A DNA stretch of 64,000 nt. It comes from Bombardia bombarda (taxonomy: Eukaryota; Ascomycota; Sordariomycetes; Sordariales; Lasiosphaeriaceae). The stretch's first letter is position 1; every line of letters starts with the position of its first letter. The translations under genes were made by a program, and so were the position numbers. The notes below the pieces were generated by a model. That model ran no database searches and had not been told where the DNA came from. It worked only from the letters and a program-made list of their open reading frames with translations. This document shows positions 1 to 8,694 of this stretch, piece by piece. The stretch lies in assembly GCA_030512295.1 (NCBI GenBank), contig JAULSR010000008.1, positions 124,001 through 188,000 of the forward strand. Direction: 5' to 3'.

Positions 1-1928
1 TATTGGGGTACTCCCATCCCCCTGTGGGTCAGCGATGACTTGGAGGAGCGCGTCTGCATTGGCAGCATCGCTGAGCTCAAGGAGCTCAGCGGTTACGAGG
101 GTGAGATCACCGACCTGCACCGCGACAAGATTGACCACATCACCATCCCCAGCAAGCAGGGCAAGGGTACCCTGAGGCGAATTGAGGAGGTCTTTGACTG
201 CTGGTTTGAGTCGGGAAGCATGCCCTACGCCAGTCAGCATTATCCGTTCGAGAACGTGGAGAAGTTTGAGAAGTCGTTCCCTGGCGATTTCATTGCCGAG
301 GGCCTTGATCAGACGAGAGGGTGGTTCTACACGCTTTTAGTTCTGGGAACACATTTGTTTGGCGTCTCTCCTTTCAAGAACTGCGTTGTCAACGGTATTG
401 TGCTGGCTGAGGACGGAAAGAAGATGTCCAAGCGGCTCAAGAACTACCCCGACCCTAACATTGTTATGGCGAAGTACGGATCTGATGCTTTGCGTCTTTA
501 TCTTATCAATTCACCGGTTGTCAGGGCCGAGCCCCTGCGCTTTAAGGAGGCCGGTGTCAAGGAGGTTGTCGCAAAGGTTCTCCTCCCTCTGTGGAACAGC
601 TACAAGTTCTTTGCTGGTCAGGTTGTTTTGCTTAAGAAGGTGGAGAACATTGACTACCAATTTAACCCCAGCATGGAGGCTGAGAACACCAACGTGATGG
701 ACAAGTGGATTTTGGCAAGTTGTCAAAGCTTGCTCAAGTTTGTGAACGAGGAGATGGCTGGTAAGTTAGCAAAGAGTTCTTCTGACTCCCATTGGGCTTT
801 TTTGCTAACAAGATTATAGGTTACCGTTTGTACACTGTTGTGCCGAAGATGCTGGAGCTTCTCGACAACACAACCAACTGGTACATTCGCTTCAACCGCA
901 AGCGTCTCAAGGGTGAGAACGGAGTGGACGACACACTCCACGCGTTGAACACCCTCTTTGAGGTTCTTTACACCCTGTGCCGAGGCCTAGCACCTTTCAC
1001 CCCCTTCCTCACAGATAACATTTATCTGAAGCTGCTGCCGTTTATCCCGCAAAACCTGCAGGCCAAGGATCCCCGCAGTGTTCACTTCCTGGAATTTCCC
1101 ACTGTCAAGGAGCACCTTTTCAACCCAGATGTTGAGCGCAGAGTGCAGCGCATGCAAAAGGTCATTGAGCTGGGCCGTTACTCTCGTGAGCGACGCTCTG
1201 TTGGCCTGAAGCAGCCGCTTGGCACTCTGGTTGTTATCCACCACGACCAGCAGTACTTGGACGATATCAGCTCCCTGGAAGGATACATCACCGAGGAGTT
1301 GAACATCCGGGGTCTGGATTTGACGTCGGACGAGGCAAAGCACAACGTCCAGTACAGTGTCACAGCTGACTGGCCTGTACTTGGCAAGAAGCTCAAGAAG
1401 GATATGGGCAAGGTCAAGAAGGCGCTTCCTGACGTCACTAGTGAACAGGCCCATGATTATGTCCTCACTGGCAAGATTGTGGTGGCGGGCATCACGCTCG
1501 AGGAGGGCGACCTAGTTGTGAAGCGGGGCCTCAAGGAGGACGACTCGTCCAAGGACCTCGAGACCAACACCGACAATGATGTACTTACCATTCTTGATAC
1601 CAAGATTTACCCTGGACTGGCCGAGGAGGGCCTGGCGCGCGAGATTATCAACCGCGTGCAACGGCTGCGCAAGAAGGCGGGCCTCCAGACAACAGACGAT
1701 ATCAAGATGGAGTACAAGGTGCTGGCGGACCCAGAGAATATCGGCATCGAGGGAATCTTTGAGTCACATGCCGAGGCCATCAGCAAGGCGCTGCGGAGGC
1801 CGCTGGACAAGCACGAGGTGACGCATGTGGAGGGGGTGATTCCGGAGGGCGAGCAGAAGGGTGTCATCATGGAGGAGGAGCAGGAGGTACAGAGGGCGAC
1901 GTTCTTGTTGCGGTTGTTAGAGCTGTAG
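1..1928 (+). CDS. ILS1: Isoleucyl-tRNA synthetase, cytoplasmic (3' part)
   Basis: Class I aminoacyl-tRNA synthetase that charges tRNA-Ile in the cytosol. The 5' part, including the HIGH motif, lies outside the window; the frame is open from base 1. Exons are 1-760 and 820-1928; the intron 761-819 (59 nt) starts GTAAGT, has a perfect TGCTAAC branch site at 803-809 and ends TAG. The KMSKR signature is at 421-435, inside the usual GKKMSKRLKN context. After it come the anticodon-binding region and the long C-terminal domain typical of eukaryotic IleRS, ending at TAG 1926-1928. The tryptophan-rich stretch FDCWFESGSMPYA, also typical of IleRS/ValRS, is encoded near 195-235. The paralogous ValRS is the main alternative, but the order and wording of these motifs fit IleRS better. 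Confidence 0.95.
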
Positions 1929-2268
1929 ACGTCGGGTACTTATGCAGATAGATAGCTAGAAGCTATATGTAGCGGAGTTTAAAATAGGTTTTATTTCTGT
2001 CACGTTGTGTGAGAGTGATGATACCTTCTCTACCTTAGGTAGGGGTATGTTCCAGTAATTTCTCATGAGTATAAGAAAACCCCTCCTGGTGCGGGTCGCC
2101 CAAGTGCGACACCTATAACATGAGCGCACTTCCGCTTGCCTGTTTATGCTTTGTTCACATGTATGACGTGATTTTTCAAGGATGGAAGCAGTGGAGGATG
2201 ATAATATACTGAATATTAATAGCCAGAAGGGAAATGACCCATTGTGTTCCCCGGTATGCCTTAATTAT
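1929..2268. other. Convergent 3' intergenic region
   Basis: Lies between the ends of the IleRS gene and the small CX9C gene. It holds the two 3' UTRs; I see no further gene or repeat. Confidence 0.6.
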
Positions 2269-2663
2269 TTACTTGGATGTTTTGGATGCAGCCTATGGAA
2301 ATGAGACAAAAAGGGGGTTAATGTGAGATTGTGCTCTTTTTCCCTTGAAGGAAAGGTAGATGAAATGATGTGGAGGATTGGGCAGGTACATACAAGAAAG
2401 CAATCCTTCAGCCTCATAAACTCTTTAACGCATTGGTCCTTGTGCACCGAGTTGTAGTCGGCGGCGATGCACTTGCCGTAGACGGTAGCCTGTAGAGTAA
2501 GGTTTCAGTCAACATGCACTTGTTACATGTGTTGAGGAGAGAGATGCAGCTTGTGAATTATATTATAGGAGTTAAAGGATGCTGTTAAAACGCATACCTC
2601 TGCCGAGCATTTGGAAACGGATTGGGCGAACCGCTGGATCGGTCGGACTTTGTTTGGCTGCAT
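2269..2663 (-). CDS. Twin CX9C protein, NDUFAF8-like complex I assembly factor
   Basis: A 61-residue protein reconstructed from three exons: 2598-2663, 2394-2489 and 2269-2292. The introns are 2490-2597 (108 nt, GTATGC...CAG) and 2293-2393 (101 nt, GTATGT...TAG), and both splice in phase 0. The product has two exact CX9C motifs (CSAEATVYGKC and CVKEFMRLKDC), the helix-hairpin fold of proteins imported into the mitochondrial intermembrane space by Mia40. Spacing and wording (C-AE-YG-C, then C-EF-L-C-F) match human NDUFAF8, a complex I assembly factor partnered with NDUFAF5. That family match is from memory; the splice joins are read directly. The third exon is only eight codons including the stop. 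The ATG at 2663 is the first in frame. It is divergent from SFI1 and shares its promoter region. Confidence 0.8.
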
Positions 2664-3276
2664 CTTGGTCTTGATGTTAGGACCTGGTCCTAGATGAGCA
2701 AACTAAGGCAACGATCCGGTTGTGACGAAAAGGCTGGAAGGTTTACGATTACCGATGATTTGCGTAATGACGGTGTTTCGCAGGTGTTAGCACACGATTT
2801 ATGTTATCAGTGCATGCCAGCTGTTAGCCAATGTTGTGGTTGCGCCGTTATAGCGGGTTATTCGCTAGCGCAGCTGCTCTGTCCAAATTCGAACTCGATT
2901 TCCATTCATGGAGACCAGCAGCTGCTACCTAACGCGCTTCTTCAGGGGTGGATGCTAGATACGCGCTCCGTGCCCGAAGCTAGCAGGAGCTCTGGGAGAC
3001 AGCTGCGATCCACCCAATTGAACTGCTCCATTCATCCACTTGGCAACACCAGCTTCGCGCGCTTGGGGATTTGGCGTGTCGCCAAATCTGGAATTCTCGC
3101 GACGCTCTCTGGGCCGCCGCAATCCCATATATCCCCATCGCAATTCGCGATTTTCCTATCGCGAATACCACCTATAGGCTTAGCTGTCATTCGATTCAAT
3201 TGAACTAATAAGGTAGTCACTCCACAATCGGCGCTCCATCGAATTCTATCATGCCTTCGAGGTGGCGCCCTCTCAC
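2664..3276. promoter_or_regulatory. Divergent promoter region, CX9C gene / SFI1
   Basis: 613 bases between two divergent starts. It is GC-rich with no convincing gene; an open frame at 2694-3203 has no recognisable content. It contains the TCGCGA inverted repeat listed separately. Confidence 0.5.
3143..3166. promoter_or_regulatory. Perfect inverted repeat of TCGCGA core
   Basis: ATTCGCGA (3143-3150) and TCGCGAAT (3159-3166) are perfect 8-bp arms around an 8-nt spacer, 111-134 bases upstream of the SFI1 ATG. Each arm contains the palindrome TCGCGA. A dimeric transcription-factor site is inferred, not shown. Confidence 0.35.
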
Positions 3277-6200
3277 ATGCCGCCTCAATCCTCTCTGCCC
3301 CTCCGAGACGGCAGGGTCGGGCTCCCTTCTCACCAGCAGCAGCAGCAACAGCAACAGCAGCAACAGCAGCAACAGCAGCAACAGCAGCAACAGCAGCAAC
3401 ACCAATCTTTCCATAATAGCAGCAGCAGCAATGCCGAACCCTACTACTCGCAAGAGGACATTGAGCTCCTCCACGACATTGTCACCCTCGGCGAGGCCCT
3501 CTACCCCGACCTCCCTGAGCGCGACCGCCTGCCCACCAATGCCCTCTTCACCGCCGCCGAACAGGTCCTCCCGGCCTACGGCTACGATCCCGAACATGCG
3601 CCCTCGCACATCTCGCGCCTCATCTTTAAGATTGGCGGCCAGCGGTCCGACGGGTCGCTCCGCGACAAGTTCAGATCCGTCCTAGAGGGAATGGGTATCA
3701 ATGTTGTCTACGAGCCCTCCAGTCCGGTCCTTGCAGCCCAGAACCATCAGCATCATAACCAGCAGTCCTCCCCGGCGGCCGCTAGGTCCGCCAGGTCGGG
3801 GCGGTCTGCGTCGGTTCGCTCCTTTGTCGTCAGCGACGACGAAACGGGCGGCAATTTTTTGGATGGCGGTCATAACGTGCATCGTGACAGCCGCCGTGTC
3901 CCTCGTCGCAGGCATAGCTCCGTGTCGCGGCCTATTGAGCCTTTGTCAAACTATAAAGACGGACCTCTGCGCGCTCGCGCACGGTCTGTGTCTATTACCG
4001 ATCGCGAGTTTGTTCCTGGCGATCTGCGACGGGCTAGTCGCAGAGAGAACGGCGGCGCTGTCGGCGGCCCCAGAGCCATTGGAAAGGAGAACATTGGCTA
4101 TGATGGGCGCCGGCCGTCGTTTGAGAACAATAACATTGGCAAGGTGGAGCGGGTCATGCCTGGACTGCGTGAGGCAAATGCCCACAGTCGCATCCCGAGC
4201 GGGCATGGGCATTATTACTCCAATGACGATGACGACGACGACGACCAGCTTGAGGACCCGACACAAGAACTCCCGGTTTTGCCATACAAGAACCATCAAG
4301 CACCTGCAATCCAGCAGCGCAATGGAAAACTCACCCGTGGATTTGGCGCAGTTCATCACCACGATGCGGAGGTCTCCGAGCCTGACGGGAACAAAGAAGA
4401 ACCGGATGCGGCTCCCTCAACAGTCGCAGACACCGACCACATCCACCATTCGCCTCGGACAGAGGTCTCGGATATGTTTCGCGACGCTGCTAGCAACACC
4501 ACTGCGCAGACACATGATGAGGAACAGCAGGTTTTTGTGCCGCCTCGCCAAGAGCTCTCCGCGACAGTTGTCGAGTTCATGGAGGAAAAACTACATGGAT
4601 TCAAGATGCGCGAGGAAGACCAGCTGGTCAAGGATGCGTTTACGGCCTGGCGCATCGCGGCCAGAGCGGCCAAGGCGCAGAATGAGCTGCTCGAGCTGCG
4701 TGCATCCGAGTTCGACGACTACGACATGGCGGCCGAAGTGGTCGATATCTGGATTGAGGAGGCTATCGCCCTGCAGGAACGAAGACAGGAGGCTGAGGTT
4801 GCCGCCGAGCACGAGAAGTACGTCGCAAAGATGGAGAGGCGCGCCACAAGGGTGTATGAGATTTTCACTATTCGCAATACGCTGCTGTATTGGCAGGACT
4901 GCGCAAGAGAGGAGATGGATCGCACGGCAGTGGCGCGCAGGCATCTTGTGCGAAAGCGCGCGTTCGACAGCTGGCGCGCACAGCACATCGAGGACGAGTC
5001 CAAAGTCACCAACTTTATACTTATCAACGGCTTGCAGATATGGAGCCAGGTGGCGCTGCATCACGAGGTGCGCCAGAAGGTGGCGGTACAGAGGCATGCG
5101 GTACATCTGGCCAGAAAATCGCTCCGCACCATGTGGGAAGAGCAAAAAGGGCGGCTTGCGGACGATTTTAGATATTTCGGCTTGTTGGAAAGCTGTTGGG
5201 ACAAGTGGTCTGCCAGAACAAGAGAGGCTACGGAGGAGAATGAAGTTGCTGTTGCGCTGGATGAGCGGCTGGTGCTCGACGAGGTGGTCAGTATCTGGCG
5301 CGAAGAGGCCGAAGAGCTGCAATACGCCGCTTATGACTGCACGATACAGAAGCTGACGCAGGACTTCCGGAGGATATTGGCGGACTGGCAGGAGCAGGCG
5401 AGTCTCACACGGCTCCTTAAACAATATGATGCCGCGAAGATGAAAGAAATGGAGTATCGAGTACTGCAGACGTGGCGTGAGGCGGCTCAGAAAGCAAGGC
5501 GAAGTCTCAGAGAGGCTGATATCTTGTTTCTGGAGCACCATCCCGTCGATACCTGGAGATGCGAGACAAAGCTGAAGCTGTGTGTTGAGCGTGCCGAGGA
5601 GGAGACGAAACAAGAGGTGCTAGAGCATTGGATGCTCGAGGAACGACTGGCTTGGTATAAACGACATTTAGAGACAGAAAGCCAGAAGCGGACTTTAAGG
5701 GTCTTGCTCTCTGCGACCAGACAGGCCCGCAGCGTACGCACCCGGTCCCAAGAGGAGGGAGACTATGTTTTCGCCTACCACACCCAAGCCGGGGTTTTTG
5801 ACAAGTGGCTAGGGGGCCTGGACGCTACGTGGAAGCATTGGCATAACGCCAACTTTTTGCAGCTCTATCGGACTACCAAGCCCTGTCTGGACTTTTGGCG
5901 GGAGCGCCACCAGAACGCGCACATTCGGACAAATCATGACCGGAACGAGGCGGATAGGAATGCAAACCGCTTTACTGTGGCGAATGTGCTCGACAAGTGG
6001 CCCGGTATTGCGGAAAGGACACGCAGAGACAGGCTGATGAACTCCCTGCGCGAGTTCAGACGCGACTACAAGATCAGCCTGGCGCAGGAGAGCTTCGATA
6101 AGTGGTGGACGGCAGCCGAGGCGGCGGGCAACGCGCGCCATGACGCCGATGTCATCAATGTTGAGCATAAGCGCGAGGATATCACCGACTGTCTCGAATT

Positions 6201-7293
6201 CTGGCAGCATAATACGCATCGCGCTGAAGACATCCGGCAGATTGCGGCAGACGCTGAATTAGAAGTCTACTGCGGAAAGTGGCAGGGCCACATGTTTGAT
6301 GCGCAGGGCAGCATGATGGACGCAGCGGACTACGACGCGGGGCAGACTCTCGGATCGTGCTGGCGCAAGTGGGCGTTCCAGAGCTTGCAGGTTGAGGGGC
6401 TGCAGCATACAGCGGAGGCGGTGCACAGGCGCTGGTATAGGCACATATTAGACGAGTGGCATCAGAAGGCTGTGCCGGAGGTCATGGAGGAGCGAGAGCG
6501 GGAGCGGGAGCTATTTAGGGACCCGAGGTTCGCCATGACAACGGGGGTTATTACGCCGGCGGGCATGGCGTCTAGGAGGAGCTTAAGGCATCAGCTTCTG
6601 GCGAGGTCGGCAGGTCCTACAGTAGGTAAGACTCAGCAGCAGCAGCAGCAACAACAACAACAACAACAACAACAGAGGCAGGGAGGTGGCGGCGTGCAGT
6701 TGGGTAGGGGGAACGCTGAGCCGCCAAATCCGTTCTTACCGCCCAGTCGCTCGGTGCAGCAACCACAACCTCAACAACAGACGGAACGGCAGCTACCGTT
6801 CAGGAATATGAACCGCAACGCCCTGGAGACGCCACGCCCGCCACTGCCGCCTTCAGTGTCACAGTTGGGGATGGGCATGCCGTCCTTGAGAGGCTTCAAC
6901 AGCAGCGTCAGATCCCAGAGCCAACTTGGCCCTATGGTGGAGTTTGACGTCGAGGAGTCGATGCTGCAGTTGATCCCGCCCGACTCGGAAGAGGCAAATG
7001 ATCCGGGGTTCATGAGCACGCCGACTAGGAGGACGGGCAGCAGCAGGCCGCTGGGGTATCGGCCGATGAGCACGACGACGCCGTCGGCGATATTGGCGTC
7101 GCCTTATGAGAGGGAGTTGAGGCAGGTTTATGGGCAGGGCAGGGACGGGAGGGAGGGGCGGGAGAGCGAACAGGGGCTAGGGCTGGTGCTGGGGAGAGAA
7201 AGAATGATGGGCAGGACGCCGATGAGGACGGTAGAGTTTGCGGACATTACCGAGGAGGGGACAGAGGAAGAGGGGGAGCTGATGGAAGCGTAG
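3277..7293 (+). CDS. SFI1: Sfi1-type centrin-binding spindle pole body protein
   Basis: A 1338-residue intronless protein. After an N-terminal poly-Q run (about residues 22-45) comes a conserved fungal N-terminal block (YYSQEDIELLHDIV onward, to about residue 135), then a low-complexity basic/acidic region. From about residue 450 to 1070 there are roughly twenty degenerate repeats, each centred on a tryptophan (AFTAWRIAAR, VLQTWREAA, CLDFWRER, SFDKWWTAA). This is the Sfi1 repeat pattern, a long helix whose tryptophans bind centrin (Cdc31) at the half-bridge during spindle pole body duplication. A second poly-Q run is encoded at about 6634-6675 and the tail is proline/serine rich. The first in-frame ATG is 3277; an ATG at 3251 lies in another frame. 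The family call rests on repeat spacing and N-terminal similarity, the centrin role on family knowledge. Confidence 0.88.
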   Translation: MPPQSSLPLRDGRVGLPSHQQQQQQQQQQQQQQQQQQQQQQHQSFHNSSSSNAEPYYSQEDIELLHDIVTLGEALYPDLPERDRLPTNALFTAAEQVLPAYGYDPEHAPSHISRLIFKIGGQRSDGSLRDKFRSVLEGMGINVVYEPSSPVLAAQNHQHHNQQSSPAAARSARSGRSASVRSFVVSDDETGGNFLDGGHNVHRDSRRVPRRRHSSVSRPIEPLSNYKDGPLRARARSVSITDREFVPGDLRRASRRENGGAVGGPRAIGKENIGYDGRRPSFENNNIGKVERVMPGLREANAHSRIPSGHGHYYSNDDDDDDDQLEDPTQELPVLPYKNHQAPAIQQRNGKLTRGFGAVHHHDAEVSEPDGNKEEPDAAPSTVADTDHIHHSPRTEVSDMFRDAASNTTAQTHDEEQQVFVPPRQELSATVVEFMEEKLHGFKMREEDQLVKDAFTAWRIAARAAKAQNELLELRASEFDDYDMAAEVVDIWIEEAIALQERRQEAEVAAEHEKYVAKMERRATRVYEIFTIRNTLLYWQDCAREEMDRTAVARRHLVRKRAFDSWRAQHIEDESKVTNFILINGLQIWSQVALHHEVRQKVAVQRHAVHLARKSLRTMWEEQKGRLADDFRYFGLLESCWDKWSARTREATEENEVAVALDERLVLDEVVSIWREEAEELQYAAYDCTIQKLTQDFRRILADWQEQASLTRLLKQYDAAKMKEMEYRVLQTWREAAQKARRSLREADILFLEHHPVDTWRCETKLKLCVERAEEETKQEVLEHWMLEERLAWYKRHLETESQKRTLRVLLSATRQARSVRTRSQEEGDYVFAYHTQAGVFDKWLGGLDATWKHWHNANFLQLYRTTKPCLDFWRERHQNAHIRTNHDRNEADRNANRFTVANVLDKWPGIAERTRRDRLMNSLREFRRDYKISLAQESFDKWWTAAEAAGNARHDADVINVEHKREDITDCLEFWQHNTHRAEDIRQIAADAELEVYCGKWQGHMFDAQGSMMDAADYDAGQTLGSCWRKWAFQSLQVEGLQHTAEAVHRRWYRHILDEWHQKAVPEVMEERERERELFRDPRFAMTTGVITPAGMASRRSLRHQLLARSAGPTVGKTQQQQQQQQQQQQQQRQGGGGVQLGRGNAEPPNPFLPPSRSVQQPQPQQQTERQLPFRNMNRNALETPRPPLPPSVSQLGMGMPSLRGFNSSVRSQSQLGPMVEFDVEESMLQLIPPDSEEANDPGFMSTPTRRTGSSRPLGYRPMSTTTPSAILASPYERELRQVYGQGRDGREGRESEQGLGLVLGRERMMGRTPMRTVEFADITEEGTEEEGELMEA

Positions 7294-7862
7294 TTGGTGT
7301 TGGGAAATGTTTATTACGTTCTGGATCCGGGTGTTTTCTGGACAATGGGGTCTGGGTTCCTGTTTTCTGGTGCTACATGCCATGGTAGACGTGGGATGTA
7401 TATATATATATCAATGTGCATGTTGGATAAAGCAGTTCGAGGAGGGTTTTGAGAGGCGGTGGAGGAAAAAGCGAGGGCGATGGGAAACATCTTGTTTATG
7501 GCAGCAGCATTATCATCATTTGTTTGGATATACCCAAGGGCATGGGCAGGGGCATTTTCTATGGCGTACAGGTGTCGTTGATGATGGTGGGATTGTGACC
7601 AGCCACGATAGGGTGGTGTGATCTTGGAGTTCATGGAGCAGCTAGCTGGATACTTGAATACCACTGCCGGCCGGGTTGACCGTTGGGCTGGCTGTTGGAT
7701 ATAGTTAATAATTACTGGTAATTCATTGGTTGTGTTCACGCGTTCATGTATTTCTCCCCGTGCGTAAACGTAATCTGTGAAATATCATGTTCATCTCCAT
7801 CATCATGATCCACAAACAGCAATCACGGATCCATATAACCACCCCCACCACCCGTAACTATC
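7294..7862. other. Intergenic region downstream of SFI1
   Basis: Holds the SFI1 3' UTR and the 5' flank of the 5S gene, with a short AT run near 7399-7410. I see no gene. Confidence 0.5.
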
Positions 7863-7981
7863 ACATACGACCATACCCACTTGAGAACTCGGCATCCCGT
7901 CCGCTCTGCCCTAGATAAGCAAGTGAGGGCCAGACTAGTAGTTGGGTCGGTGACGACCAGCGAATCCCTGGTGTTGTATGT
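7863..7981 (+). rRNA. 5S ribosomal RNA
   Basis: A full-length, about 119-nt 5S gene. It opens with ACATACGACCATACCCAC and closes with GTGTTGTATG, which pair as helix I. The conserved internal control region (AGTAGTTGGGTCGGTGACGA, C box) is at about 7937-7956. A T4 run at 7981-7984 is the Pol III terminator. It resembles the alpha type of Neurospora crassa, with a handful of differences by eye from memory. A solitary copy fits the dispersed 5S organisation of Pezizomycotina. The exact 3' end could be one or two bases either way. Confidence 0.95.
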
Positions 7982-7984
7982 TTT

Positions 7985-8694
7985 GCTTTTGGTTTTTTTG
8001 TTGTCATGTATTTTTGGGGGTCATGTTTTTCGCCTTTTATTTCGGTGATTGAGGCCGGTGAAGTCTGGGCTGGTTTGGCCTTTGGAGTATGAGGGCGCTT
8101 AGGTCTTGAAGTATTGAATATAGGAGATATCTACGACTGTTTTCGGGATCTTGAAAGGCTGTGGAGATATTGTTATGGTGTTTAACATCATGGTATTCCA
8201 TCGACTATCTAGCCTAACGAAACAACCATAAAGCTTAAAACAAGTTAAAAGCAGCAAAGTTCGGGAAAACCCATAGAAAACGAGGTGGACCGCCTGCTCT
8301 CTCCAAGTCAATTAAGATACATAATGGTCCTCGCAGCGGTCGTCATCTGCTTCATCATGAAAACATATTCCATACCAGGGTCCGGTGCAGGAGGGCATCC
8401 CACACTTCGAAATCCATACCCATTCAATCAAGCGAGGTTTGAAACCAAAAAATATAGCCCCTATGTATTGACATACCGGGGAAAGTGAAATAGTCATAAA
8501 CAGATAAACACGAACAAATAAAAATATAACATTTGTAAAGCAGCCCCAAAAACTCCTCCATTTTCTGTCCCAGTCAAAGCAAGCAAGCAATCCTCAATAG
8601 GACAAAGGACACGCTCTTTCCCAATGCAAACTACAACGAGCTTTCACCCTAACCACCTAGAACCAGACAACAACACTGCAACTGGACAAACTGC
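7985..8694. other. Intergenic region, 5S to MIF2 3' end
   Basis: Contains the MIF2 3' UTR. Only short, non-conserved open frames occur on either strand; I see no gene. Confidence 0.5.

Noticed and set aside
2694..3203. 169-codon open frame in the SFI1 promoter region
   Set aside because: No recognisable motif, mixed composition and codon use unlike neighbouring genes; it lies between two divergent starts.
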